Assembly (NCBI GenBank): GCA_041685145.1
Contig: JAWLGJ010000035.1
Span: 1-28,792, forward strand
Length of the DNA: 28,792 nt
Direction of reading: 5' to 3'
From: JAWLGJ01 sp041685145
GTDB taxonomy: Bacteria; Pseudomonadota; Alphaproteobacteria; Rhodospirillales; Magnetospirillaceae
Below the pieces are notes generated by a model. The model did no database searches, was not told the DNA's origin, and worked only from the letters and a program-made list of their open reading frames with translations. Positions 1 through 6,784 of this stretch are shown piece after piece (positions within the stretch are counted from its first letter, which is position 1; each line of letters begins with the position of its first letter). The position numbers and the translations under genes were made by a program.

Positions 1-953
1 ATATAGTAGACCAGATCGCCGTCCCGGCCCGCCGACAGCGCCTCCTGCAGCGCCTCGAAGTCCGAGGCGCCGTGCGCGTCGAGGGCAACGATCTCGCCGT
101 CCAAGAGGAGGCTGTCGGCCTTCAACGCGGCGCAGGCGCGGGCGGTGGCGGTGAAGCGGTCGCTCCAGTCGAGGCGGTTGCGGGTGAACAGCCGCGCCGC
201 GCCGCCCTCAACCCGCGCCAGGATGCGGTAGCCGTCGAACTTGATCTCGTGCAGCCAGTCGTCGCCGTCGGGAGCCTCGTGGACCAGGGTCGCCAGTTGC
301 GGCGCGAGGGCATCGGGCAGGGGCCCCGGCGTGGCGCCCGGCACGGCGGCGGCGTCCCGGCGCGTGCGGTCGGAATGCCAGATCCGGCCGGGATTTTCGG
401 TGATGTCGTCGATCGACCGCCCCGACAGCACGCTTTCCGGACGTTCCGCCAGCAGGTCGCGCCCCGGCGCCGCGAAGTCGTCGCGCTCCTTGACCAGCAG
501 CCAGTTTTCACGTTTCGAGTCATCCTTCAGGCGCACCAGCGCCCAGCGGCCGCGCAGCTTGCTGCCGTGCAGCTCGAAGGACAGCTTGCCCTTGCGCAGC
601 CCGTCGTCCGGGTCGCCGCGGGGCACCCAATCGCCGCGGTCCCAGACCAGCACGCTGCCGCCGCCGTACTCGCCCTGGGGAATGGCGCCCTCGAAGTCGC
701 CGTATTCCAGCGGGTGGTCCTCGGTCCGCACCGCCAGGCGCTTTTCCGCCGGGTCGGGGCTGGGGCCGCGCGTCACCGCCCAGCTTTTCAGCACGCCGTC
801 GAGTTCGAGGCGAAAGTCGTAGTGCAGCCGCCGCGCCGCGTGCTTCTGGACGACGAAGGCTCCGGCGGCGCCCGCGCGCGCGCCGGCCCCGCCGCCCGCC
901 GGCTCGGGCGTGCGGGCGAAGTCCCGTCGCCGTCTGTACTCGTCCAACCCCAT
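1..953 (-). CDS. ligD: ATP-dependent DNA ligase LigD, N-terminal part (runs off the left edge)
   Basis: LigD is the multidomain ligase of bacterial non-homologous end joining, working with Ku. The reading frame is open from an ATG at 953 to the window edge, giving 317 residues. An N-terminal phosphoesterase domain comes first: QKH (His38), LHYDFR (His44, Asp46, Arg48), and His80 and Tyr84 match the metal and phosphate ligands known for the Pseudomonas LigD phosphoesterase. The ligase domain follows, with motif I KFDGYR (Lys239 by the sequence KxDGxR, nucleotidyl acceptor, approximate) and a DGEIVALD segment. The order PE-LIG is visible; a polymerase domain may follow outside the window. The start fits the family's N-terminus, DEYRRRRDFARTPEP. 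No Ku gene is present here. It is divergent from the phasin genes. Identification is firm; only the C-terminus is unseen. Confidence 0.93.
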   Translation of the reverse strand, partial: MGLDEYRRRRDFARTPEPAGGGAGARAGAAGAFVVQKHAARRLHYDFRLELDGVLKSWAVTRGPSPDPAEKRLAVRTEDHPLEYGDFEGAIPQGEYGGGSVLVWDRGDWVPRGDPDDGLRKGKLSFELHGSKLRGRWALVRLKDDSKRENWLLVKERDDFAAPGRDLLAERPESVLSGRSIDDITENPGRIWHSDRTRRDAAAVPGATPGPLPDALAPQLATLVHEAPDGDDWLHEIKFDGYRILARVEGGAARLFTRNRLDWSDRFTATARACAALKADSLLLDGEIVALDAHGASDFEALQEALSAGRDGDLVYY

Positions 954-1136
954 TGCGCCTGCCAATCGGCCTCGCGGTCCCGCCAACGGAAACCCGCCAT
1001 TCACCACGAATGTTCCCGTGGCCATCGCGGCGCCGGGCGGCCTTGCCCCTAAGGCCTAGAACCTCTGCACCACTGCATCCGGGGGCAAATGCGTTAGGTT
1101 CTCGCTGCGGCGCAACAAAGCCAATGGGAGGCGATG

Positions 1137-1466
1137 ATGACCGAGCATGTGGGCCTCGAAGCCCGGCGACCGCCGGCGCCGGCGTTGCCGAACGTGATGG
1201 CCGCCAGCCGGCGGCTGGCCGAAGGCTGGGCGGAGGTGAACGGGGCGGTGTGGTCCTACGGCCAGAGCGCGATGCGGAACGGCGTCGAGGCCGTGGAGGA
1301 GATGCGTCACTGCCAAACGCTGGCCGACATCGTGGCGGCCCAGATGCAGTGCGCGCGCCGGAACTACGAGGAGGGCCTGGAGCAGGCGCAGCATATCTCG
1401 CGGCTTCTGGCCCGGATTTCCGCCGAGACCGCCGAAAGCCTCAGCCCCAACGCGGGGAAGGGATAA
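1137..1466 (+). CDS. phasin-like small protein
   Basis: This is a helical protein of 109 residues with the layout of Phasin_2-type proteins: an N-terminal Pro/Ala stretch, then a helix with W and N (AEGWAEVNGAVWSYGQ), a central ALADIVAAQ-like segment (here CQTLADIVAAQMQC) and a final amphipathic helix. Such proteins coat polyhydroxyalkanoate granules. Two ATGs lie in tandem at 1134 and 1137; the Shine-Dalgarno sequence GGGAGG at 1126-1131 is better spaced for the second. A phasin gene follows 96 bp downstream on the same strand, which supports the assignment. There is no signal peptide or membrane segment. Assignment is by overall pattern, not a diagnostic motif, so other small coiled-coil proteins remain possible. 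Confidence 0.7.
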   Translation: MTEHVGLEARRPPAPALPNVMAASRRLAEGWAEVNGAVWSYGQSAMRNGVEAVEEMRHCQTLADIVAAQMQCARRNYEEGLEQAQHISRLLARISAETAESLSPNAGKG

Positions 1467-1562
1467 GGCGGCGCGCGGCGGTGTAGGGCCGGAACCCGGC
1501 TATCCCCGATGGGTTGGCGCGGGAAGACCAATCATGATCAAAGCGAAAAGGAGTGGGTTTCG

Positions 1563-2060
1563 ATGGCGGAGAAGAAGGGCGACCCGCAGCGCGGCGGCCG
1601 TCAGCAGGCGCGCAAGGCCGAATCGGAGACCGCCGGCGCCGCTCGGCAGGCGGCGGAGAGCGCCGGCCGCGTCGCTTCGGAGGAGGCGGAGCGGATGGCC
1701 CGGCGCCTGCCGCCGGAGTTCGAGAATGTCGTCCGGCGCTCGGCCGGCAATTATCAGGAACTGTTCGGCGTCTCGCAGGAGGGGCTGGGGCGGCTGATGC
1801 AGTCCAGCACCCGTATGGCCCAGGGCCTGCAAGAGATAAGCTGGGAGATGATGCATTTCACCCAGCAGTCGATGGAGCGCGGGATGCGCGCCGCCGGTGA
1901 CATCATGGCGTCGCGGAGCATCGAGGACATGGTGCGTGTGCAGCAGTCCTATCTGCGCGAGAGCATGGACTTGATGATGGACGAAAGCACCAAGCTGATG
2001 GAAATGTCCAGCCGCATGGCCAACGAGGCGGTCCAGCCGGGGATGGGCCGCGAGACCTGA
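1563..2060 (+). CDS. phasin family protein
   Basis: This is a 165-residue phasin, a granule-associated protein that binds the surface of polyhydroxybutyrate inclusions. Residues 1-50 form a charged Ala/Arg/Glu-rich region (an acidic-basic, poorly ordered leader). Residues 55-155 are the helical phasin core, with NYQELFGVSQEGLGRLMQSS, WEMMHFTQQSMERG and a SIEDMVRVQQSYLRESMDLMMDE stretch typical of Phasin_2. The start at 1563 is chosen because AAGGAG at 1548-1553 is well placed; the frame is open upstream to 1509 but that extension lacks a ribosome-binding site. The gene ends just before a strong intrinsic terminator and follows another phasin-like gene, so the two probably form a bicistronic unit. 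Confidence 0.87.
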   Translation: MAEKKGDPQRGGRQQARKAESETAGAARQAAESAGRVASEEAERMARRLPPEFENVVRRSAGNYQELFGVSQEGLGRLMQSSTRMAQGLQEISWEMMHFTQQSMERGMRAAGDIMASRSIEDMVRVQQSYLRESMDLMMDESTKLMEMSSRMANEAVQPGMGRET

Positions 2061-2087
2061 CGCCGTCGGCTGATGCCGAGGCCTTGG

Positions 2088-2126
2088 CGTGCCGCCGGAC
2101 TCCACCGGCGGCACGTCTTATTTTTC
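2088..2126 (+). terminator. intrinsic terminator after the phasin gene
   Basis: An 11-bp perfect stem, CGTGCCGCCGG (2088-2098) pairing with CCGGCGGCACG (2105-2115), encloses a 6-nt loop and is followed by TCTTATTTTTC. This is a classic rho-independent terminator 27 nt after the phasin stop codon, and the only one in this window with a good U tract. Confidence 0.9.
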
Positions 2127-2197
2127 GTCATCGGCATCGAACCCCCGGGGCGGTCCCGTGTTCACTCGGCGGTGTCACGACTGCCCAAGGAGGCGAC

Positions 2198-2413
2198 ATG
2201 CGTTCACTTGTTGCAGCATCCGCGGCTGCCGTGCTGGCGTTTGGCGTGGCGGCGTGCGATCAGGGCCCCGAAGAGGCGACGGCGCCTGCGGACGAGGAAC
2301 TCCAGCAGAGCCCCGCCCCCCAGGAGCAGATCGGCGAACAGCCGACCCAGCCGCCGGCGGCGGGCGAGCCGATGGAGGAAGAGCAGACGCCCCCACCGCA
2401 GACGGCCGATTAA
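2198..2413 (+). CDS. small Pro/Glu-rich lipoprotein, function unknown
   Basis: This is a 71-residue protein. Residues 1-19 are a lipoprotein signal peptide (MRSLV, then a hydrophobic Ala/Val/Leu core) ending in the lipobox GVAA-Cys20, so the mature form should be a 52-residue lipid-anchored peptide. The mature part is low-complexity and acidic, rich in Pro, Glu, Gln and Ala, with no aromatic residue and no recognisable fold. The start is fixed by AAGGAGG at 2187-2193. The open frame extends upstream but crosses the phasin terminator, so the longer version is unlikely. It is transcribed toward the peroxiredoxin gene and separated from it by a hairpin. I recognise the type (small entericidin-like or generic lipoprotein) but cannot assign a function. 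Confidence 0.72.
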   Translation: MRSLVAASAAAVLAFGVAACDQGPEEATAPADEELQQSPAPQEQIGEQPTQPPAAGEPMEEEQTPPPQTAD

Positions 2414-2433
2414 GCGTGGCGGCGTCGGGGCGC

Positions 2434-2465
2434 AGCCCCGGCGCCGCGCCCGCCGCGCCGGGGCT
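2434..2465. terminator. GC-rich hairpin between convergent genes
   Basis: A perfect 11-bp inverted repeat, AGCCCCGGCGC (2434-2444) and GCGCCGGGGCT (2455-2465), has a 10-nt loop. It lies between the lipoprotein stop (2413) and the peroxiredoxin stop (2480), on opposing strands. There is no clear U tract on either side, so it may act as a weak bidirectional terminator or an mRNA 3'-end stabiliser. Confidence 0.5.
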
Positions 2466-2479
2466 TCTGCGCCCGGGCC

Positions 2480-3118
2480 TCAGGCGTCGGGCTGCGGGGT
2501 CACCCGCAGATAGGGCTTCAACGCCCGGTACCCCTTGGGGAAACGGCGGCGGATTTCGTCCTCGTCGGTCAGCGACGGCACGATGATGACGTCCTCGCCC
2601 CAGTGCCAGTTGACCGGCGTGGCAACCTTGTGGGTGTCGGTCAACTGCATCGAGTCGATCACCCGCAGGATCTCCTCGAAATTACGCCCCGTGCTGGCGG
2701 GGTAGGTGATGATGAGCCGGATGCGCTTCGCCGGGTCGATGACGAAGGTCGAACGCACCGTCAGCGTGTCGCTGGCGCTGGGATGGATCATACCGTAGAG
2801 GTCCGAGACCGTGCGGTCGGCGTCGGCGACGACCGGAAAGTTGAGCGCGTGGCCCTGGGTCTCGGCGATGTCCTCGGCCCAGCCGCGGTGCGACTGCACC
2901 GGATCGACCGACAGCCCGATCACCTTGACGTTGCGCTTCTCGAATTCGGATTTCAGCCGCGCCACCTCGCCCAGTTCCGTGGTGCAGACCGGCGTGAAGT
3001 CGGCGGGGTGGGAGAACAGCACGCCCCACGAATCGCCCAGCCACTCATGGAAGCGGATGGTGCCCTCGGTGGTTTCGGCGGTGAAGTCGGGGGCGAAATC
3101 GCCCAGGCGGAGGGTCAT
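2480..3118 (-). CDS. 1-Cys peroxiredoxin (Prx6 family)
   Basis: This 212-residue thiol peroxidase reduces peroxides in the cytoplasm. The peroxidatic cysteine is Cys45 in the conserved active-site stretch HPADFTPVCTTELG. No other cysteine is present, so this is a true 1-Cys enzyme that needs an external reductant. The C-terminal extension, with NWHWGEDVIIVPS and a dimerisation arm ending FPKGYRALKPYLR, is diagnostic of the Prx6 subfamily, and the length fits (about 210-220). The start at 3118 is preferred over an in-frame one at 3136 because AGAGGTG sits 7 nt upstream and the family N-terminus begins MTLRLGDFAPDF. It is monocistronic, with a hairpin beyond its 3' end. Confidence 0.95.
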   Translation of the reverse strand: MTLRLGDFAPDFTAETTEGTIRFHEWLGDSWGVLFSHPADFTPVCTTELGEVARLKSEFEKRNVKVIGLSVDPVQSHRGWAEDIAETQGHALNFPVVADADRTVSDLYGMIHPSASDTLTVRSTFVIDPAKRIRLIITYPASTGRNFEEILRVIDSMQLTDTHKVATPVNWHWGEDVIIVPSLTDEDEIRRRFPKGYRALKPYLRVTPQPDA

Positions 3119-3201
3119 TTCAACACCTCTAGACATGTGTGAAAGAAACTGCCCGTTGGTGTTCTATTTGTGTCGCTGTTAATTACGCACAACGTCCGCA
3201 T

Positions 3202-3236
3202 GGGGCGGCGCCCCAAGCGCGCGGGGCGCTTCCCCG
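3202..3236 (-). terminator. tandem hairpins downstream of tRNA-Phe
   Basis: Two short perfect hairpins lie about 40-75 nt beyond the tRNA 3' end and upstream of the peroxiredoxin gene: GCGGGG-N5-CCCCGC (3221-3236) and GGGGC-N3-GCCCC (3202-3214). They could terminate the tRNA transcript, but there is no U tract. Function is inferred from position only. Confidence 0.35.
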
Positions 3237-3275
3237 CTCGATGGCGGGATGCGGGTTAACCGGGGGAGGGAGGAA

Positions 3276-3351
3276 TGGTGCCCAGGGGCGGAGTCGAACC
3301 ACCGACACCGGCATTTTCAGTGCCGTGCTCTACCAACTGAGCTACCTGGGC
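3276..3351 (-). tRNA. tRNA-Phe (anticodon GAA), CCA encoded
   Basis: Read on the minus strand, the 76-nt sequence folds as a standard cloverleaf. The acceptor GCCCAGG pairs with CCTGGGC, the D arm is GCTC/GAGC, the anticodon stem is CGGCA/TGCCG with loop CTGAAAA (anticodon GAA), the variable loop is GTGTC, and the T arm is GGTGG-TTCGACT-CCGCC. The discriminator A is followed by an encoded CCA (3278-3276). It lies 67 bp after yacG on the same strand, a placement seen in other alphaproteobacteria, so it may be cotranscribed with the yacG block. Confidence 0.97.
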
Positions 3352-3418
3352 GCCGTTGGCGAGAGGGCCCGCTTATAGAGGAATTCGACCGGCCTGTCCA
3401 GAGGCCGATTTGCGGCCT

Positions 3419-3613
3419 TCAGGCGCCGTCGTCCTCGTTGGCGGGGCGGTCGTCGCCGGGAATGGCGTAGCGTTCGCCCAGCCAGCGGCCGAGGTCGATA
3501 TCGGCGCAGCGGGACGAGCAGAAGGGGCGGTACTCCTCGGCCGTCGGCTTGCCGCAGACGGGGCAGCGTTGGGCGGCGGTGCCGGGTTTGCGGCTGTTGG
3601 AACGTTTGGTCAT
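3419..3613 (-). CDS. yacG: DNA gyrase inhibitor / zinc-binding protein YacG
   Basis: This 64-residue protein has a four-cysteine zinc site: Cys17-P-V-Cys20 and Cys32-S-S-R-Cys36. It is followed by the family signature DIDLGRWLGERYAIPG and an acidic tail. YacG binds GyrB and blocks DNA binding by gyrase in E. coli. The N-terminal basic leader MTKRSNSRKPG is usual in alphaproteobacteria. The start at 3613 overlaps nothing: the RNase gene stops at 3622, and AAGGTG upstream serves as ribosome-binding site within the end of that gene. Position after an RNase E/G gene and before tRNA-Phe is the conserved context. Confidence 0.95.
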   Translation of the reverse strand: MTKRSNSRKPGTAAQRCPVCGKPTAEEYRPFCSSRCADIDLGRWLGERYAIPGDDRPANEDDGA

Positions 3614-3621
3614 GGGATGCG

Positions 3622-4908
3622 TCACCTTATCTCGTAGTCGTCGCGTCGGCGTCCGGATTCGGCGGTGATGTCGGGGCGGCGCCCCAAACGGCGGGCGGTG
3701 TCGGCCAGCGCCTCGGGCATCGCCGCCAGCGCCGCCGCCACCTCGGGGGCGACGCCAAGGACGGCGACGGTGGGGCGGTGGCGGCTTTCGCGCAGCAACG
3801 CCCGCAGCGCCGCCAACGCCACCGATTCCGCCGACGGAATAGATTGGGTCTCCAGCATCACTTCCGCCAGGGAGGCGCGCCGCCGCTCGCGCGTGAGTTC
3901 CACCAGTCCCAGCTTGGTTACCCCCGCCACCTGGGAGGGAACCGGGTCGGCGGCCAGCTGCCGCGCCAGCGCCCGCGCCGTCGCCCCGCCGCCACCGCGC
4001 CCCGGCACCGCGTCCAGCAGGATGTGCCCCGACAGGTTGCGCAGGCGCATCTGCCGCGCCAGGGCGGGGACCGCCTCGGCATTGGCCGCCGCCGCCGAAC
4101 CGGCGCCGGCGTCGACGTCGACCAGGGTCGCGGCCGGGGTCTCGTGGATGCGCAGGCGCCCGCCCGAGGGCAGGGGCACCGTGGGGCTCAACGCCTCGGC
4201 CAGGGCGTCGTCGAGGTCGGGCAGGAAGGACTCGTCGCGCGCCGCCAGCGGCCCGAAGCGCTCCTTGAGTGCGGCCAAGGCGGCGGCGTCGTCGACCAGG
4301 ACGCGACGCAGCGCCGGCGCCTCGGCGGCCATGCGGCCGATGGGGTCGGGCGCCATCAGCGGGGCCGGCGGCGCCGCATCGTCGCGCGCATCGGCGATGC
4401 GCGACCACAGGCCGCGCAGGTGCCGCAGCTCCTCGGCGATGGCCGCGCCGTCGGCATCGGCGGCGGCGGCGCGCACCACCACGCCCTCGCCGTCGCGCAG
4501 CAACGGCGCCAGCGCCCCCGCCAGACGCTCGCGCGCCGGCCCGGCGAGGCGCCGCGACAGCGCCAGCCCTGGCCGGCCGGGGCTCAGCACCAGCCATCGC
4601 CCCGGCAGGGTTAGGGTTTCGGTTAGGCGGGCGCCCTTGTCGCCACGGGGATCGGCCCGCGCCTGCACCAGCACCGCCTCGCCCTCGCGGCGACGGCCGC
4701 CGCGCAGCACGCCGGGGCGGGGTTGCGCGATGTCGACGAAGGCGAAACCCGCCGCGGCGACGCCGACCACCCGGCCCAGCCACACGCCGCCGACGGCGTG
4801 CCCGCGGCGGATGACCGCCAGTTCGACGATCCCGTCGGGGCCCGTCAGCGCCAGGCGCGTCTCGCCCGGCGACGCCGACACCCACAGGGTGTCAGGCGGG
4901 GGTGGCAT
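3622..4908 (-). CDS. ribonuclease E/G family protein (short form)
   Basis: This is a 428-residue member of the RNase E/G endoribonuclease family, which cleaves single-stranded RNA. Residues 38-68 form an S1-like segment (GVWLGRVVGVAAAGFAFVDI). The DNase I-like catalytic region has the metal-ligand aspartates at Asp264 (LVDVDAG) and Asp299 (ILLDAVP), and a GLVELTRERR segment follows near residue 334. E. coli RNase E has Asn in the second slot of its IDINSG motif; here it is Asp266. The zinc-link CPxC motif that normally follows the TRxR segment is absent, and there is no long degradosome-scaffold tail. The start at 4908 overlaps the maf stop by 17 nt and gives the family start PDTLWVSASPGETRLAL. 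Cellular role is uncertain: probably RNA processing rather than the main RNase E. Confidence 0.88.
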   Translation of the reverse strand: MPPPPDTLWVSASPGETRLALTGPDGIVELAVIRRGHAVGGVWLGRVVGVAAAGFAFVDIAQPRPGVLRGGRRREGEAVLVQARADPRGDKGARLTETLTLPGRWLVLSPGRPGLALSRRLAGPARERLAGALAPLLRDGEGVVVRAAAADADGAAIAEELRHLRGLWSRIADARDDAAPPAPLMAPDPIGRMAAEAPALRRVLVDDAAALAALKERFGPLAARDESFLPDLDDALAEALSPTVPLPSGGRLRIHETPAATLVDVDAGAGSAAAANAEAVPALARQMRLRNLSGHILLDAVPGRGGGGATARALARQLAADPVPSQVAGVTKLGLVELTRERRRASLAEVMLETQSIPSAESVALAALRALLRESRHRPTVAVLGVAPEVAAALAAMPEALADTARRLGRRPDITAESGRRRDDYEIR

Positions 4909-5503
4909 GGCCGAAGATGGGATAGCCCAGCCCGTGCAGCAGGGTGCGGGTTTCGAAAAGCGGCAGGCCGACGACATTGCTGTACGAGCCCACCAACTGC
5001 CGCACGAAGGCCGCCGCCAGCCCCTGGACGGCATAGCCGCCGGCCTTGCCGCGCCATTCGCCGCTGGCCAGATAGTCCTCGATCTCCCTTGGCTCCAGGC
5101 GCTTGAAGGCGACGGCGGTGGTCACCATCCGCTGCCGAACGCGCCCGTCGGGGGCCGCCACGGCCAGCCCGCCATGCACCCGGTGGCGGCGGCCGGACAA
5201 CAGGAGCAGGCAGCGCCGCGCCTCGGCTTCGTCCGCGGGCTTGGGCAGGATGCGGCGCCCGACGGCGACGACGGTATCGGCGGCAAGGACGAAGGCACCC
5301 GGATGCCGGGCGGCGACGGCTTCCAGCTTGTCGTGCGCGAGGCGACGGGCATGATCGGCGGGCAGTTCGCGGCGGCGCGGCGTCTCGTCCACGTCCGCCG
5401 GGTCGACGACCGCCGGCGGCAGCGCGATCTGGCTCAGAAGGTCGCGGCGTCGCGGCGAGGCGGAAGCCAGGACCAGGATGGCCGTGCCGGGGGCATCATT
5501 CAC
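4892..5503 (-). CDS. maf: Maf-like nucleotide pyrophosphatase
   Basis: This 203-residue Maf/HAM1-fold protein hydrolyses nucleoside triphosphates, often noncanonical ones, to monophosphates (house-cleaning). The family's opening motif ASASPRRRDLL is at residues 13-23. It is followed by the VDETPRR loop, LAADTVVAVGRRILPKP (catalytic Asp in ADTVV), the FKRLEPREIEDYLASGEWRGKAGGYAVQG block and the VGSYSNVVGLPL C-terminal motif. Length fits the family. It starts 12 bp after infA and overlaps the RNase gene by 17 nt, consistent with translational coupling in an infA-maf-RNase-yacG operon. Confidence 0.96.
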   Translation of the reverse strand: MNDAPGTAILVLASASPRRRDLLSQIALPPAVVDPADVDETPRRRELPADHARRLAHDKLEAVAARHPGAFVLAADTVVAVGRRILPKPADEAEARRCLLLLSGRRHRVHGGLAVAAPDGRVRQRMVTTAVAFKRLEPREIEDYLASGEWRGKAGGYAVQGLAAAFVRQLVGSYSNVVGLPLFETRTLLHGLGYPIFGHATPA

Positions 5504-5515
5504 AACGGCCGCCGG

Positions 5516-5734
5516 TCACTTGAACCGGAAGGTGATGCGGCCCTTGGTCAGGTCGTAGGGCGTCATCTCGACATTGACCCGGTCGCCGGCCAGCACGCGG
5601 ATGCGATTCTTGCGCATCTTTCCCGATGTGTGCGCCAGGATCTCGTGATCGTTGTCGAGCTTGACCCGGAACATGGCATTGGGCAGAAGCTCGGTCACCG
5701 TTCCCGAAAACTCGATTGCATCCTCTTTGGCCAT
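5516..5734 (-). CDS. infA: translation initiation factor IF-1
   Basis: This 72-residue single OB-fold protein binds the ribosomal A site during initiation. The sequence MAKEDAIEFSGTV, LPNAMFRVKLDN, ILAHTSGKMRKNRIRVLAGD and YDLTKGRITFRFK is almost invariant in the family. The start at 5734 is chosen over an in-frame upstream GTG/ATG at 5764 because it gives the canonical N-terminus and has GGGAGG a few bases upstream. A candidate promoter lies at 5766-5795. Confidence 0.98.
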   Translation of the reverse strand: MAKEDAIEFSGTVTELLPNAMFRVKLDNDHEILAHTSGKMRKNRIRVLAGDRVNVEMTPYDLTKGRITFRFK

Positions 5735-5765
5735 ACTGCCTCCCGCGCCGGTCCGCACGCGCACG

Positions 5766-5795
5766 ATAAGTGCGGCGCAAATGGCTGGCGGTCAA
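5766..5795 (-). promoter_or_regulatory. candidate sigma-70 promoter of infA
   Basis: On the minus strand, TTGACC (5795-5790, within CTTGACC, a good alphaproteobacterial -35) is separated by 18 nt from ACTTAT (5771-5766). This would start transcription about 25 nt before the infA ATG. The -10 match is only partial. The 117-bp gap after the phosphatase gene is one of the larger gaps in this block, which supports a promoter here. Confidence 0.42.
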
Positions 5796-5851
5796 GCCCT
5801 TTTGCCGCCTACCACCTATTCATGCCGCCGCCCCCGTGCGTACTGGCCGGG

Positions 5852-6298
5852 TCATGGCCGTGACATGATCTGGGTGGGAAACCGTTCCTTGATTCGGCGC
5901 ATGAGGCCATCGCGCACTTGGCGATAGGCCTCCAGCCGCTCCTCGCGCGGGCCGTCGGCGGCGGTGGCGTCGAAGGTGGGCCAGTATTCGACCTCGCAGG
6001 CGTTGTGCCGGGTGAGTTCCACCGCCGAGTGCTGGGCCTCGGGCGACAGCGACACCACTAGGTCGAAGCTCTCGTCCTCCAGGTCGGCGAAGGCCTTGGG
6101 CCGGTGGCGGCGCAGGTCCATGCCGATCTCGTCCATGACGCTGATGGCGAAGCCGTCGACCTCGGCGCCCGGCCGCACGCCCACCGAATCGACGAAGATG
6201 CGGTGCCCTTGCAGGTGCTTGAGCATGGCCTCGGCCATCGCCGAACGCACGGTGTTGGTCGTGCAGGCGAACAGGACGGCGGAGGGCAGCTCGCTCAC
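5852..6298 (-). CDS. low-molecular-weight protein tyrosine phosphatase / arsenate reductase-like protein
   Basis: This 148-residue protein has the LMW-PTP P-loop near its N-terminus: Cys12-T-T-N-T-V-Arg18-Ser19, matching CX5RS, followed by MAEAML. The fold could serve either protein phosphotyrosine hydrolysis or arsenate reduction. The canonical DP(F/Y) acid loop near the C-terminus appears as YWPTFDATAAD, a form I associate with the alphaproteobacterial proteins that sit between UPF0262 and infA. Substrate is unknown. It starts 3 bp after the UPF0262 stop, so it is very likely cotranscribed with hisD and UPF0262. Confidence 0.87.
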   Translation of the reverse strand: MSELPSAVLFACTTNTVRSAMAEAMLKHLQGHRIFVDSVGVRPGAEVDGFAISVMDEIGMDLRRHRPKAFADLEDESFDLVVSLSPEAQHSAVELTRHNACEVEYWPTFDATAADGPREERLEAYRQVRDGLMRRIKERFPTQIMSRP

Positions 6299-6301
6299 CC
6301 C

Positions 6302-6784
6302 TCAGCCCCGGATGTGCAGGACGCAGATCAGCGTGAACAGGCGCCGGGCGGTGTCCCGGTCCACCTCGATGCGCCCCGCCAGGCGCTCCATCAGCAGGTC
6401 CGAACCCTCGTTGTGCAGGCCGCGCCGCCCCATGTCGATGGCCTCGATCTGTGAGGGCGAGGCCGTCTTGATGGCGTTGTAATAGCTCTCGCACACCATG
6501 AAGTAGTCCCGCACGATCGACTTGAACGAGTTCAGCGGCAGCGGCACCTTCACCAGCGGTCGGTCATCGGTGTCGCGCACGTCGAACTGCAGGCGGTTCT
6601 CGGAGATGCTGAGGTGCAGGTTGTAGGGGCCGCGGAAATCGCCCGTGGGCGCGAAATGGTTCTGCTCCAGCAGGTCATAGATGGCGACGGCGCGCTCGTG
6701 CTCGACCTCGGGCTTGCGCCGCACCACCGTCTTCTCGTCCAGGTGCACGCTGACGAGGTGCTGATCCCCGCGCGCGTCCGTCAT
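6302..6784 (-). CDS. UPF0262 family protein
   Basis: This 160-residue conserved alphaproteobacterial protein has unknown function. It contains an HERAVAIYDLLEQN segment (about 29-42), a GPYNLHLSISENRL beta segment (about 52-65), LPLNSFKSIVRDYFMVCESYYNAI (about 83-106) and QIEAIDMGRRGLHNEGS (about 112-128), all typical of UPF0262. There is no membrane segment or catalytic signature I can name. Its ATG overlaps the hisD stop by one base (TGATG), implying translational coupling with hisD. The context hisD-UPF0262-phosphatase-infA is conserved in the class. Confidence 0.93.
   Translation of the reverse strand: MTDARGDQHLVSVHLDEKTVVRRKPEVEHERAVAIYDLLEQNHFAPTGDFRGPYNLHLSISENRLQFDVRDTDDRPLVKVPLPLNSFKSIVRDYFMVCESYYNAIKTASPSQIEAIDMGRRGLHNEGSDLLMERLAGRIEVDRDTARRLFTLICVLHIRG

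Noticed and set aside
72..1052. 326-codon plus-strand frame at the left end
   Set aside because: It is antisense to ligD, whose reading frame shows catalytic motifs of both the phosphoesterase and ligase domains.
2084..2413. 109-residue version of the small lipoprotein
   Set aside because: Its start lies inside the phasin terminator and it lacks a ribosome-binding site. The ATG at 2198 has AAGGAGG and yields a proper lipoprotein signal.
3419..4885. Minus-strand frame joining an Arg/Gly-rich 424-residue stretch to YacG
   Set aside because: The N-terminal part is an alternative frame of the RNase E/G gene; only the last 64 residues (from 3613) form the conserved protein.
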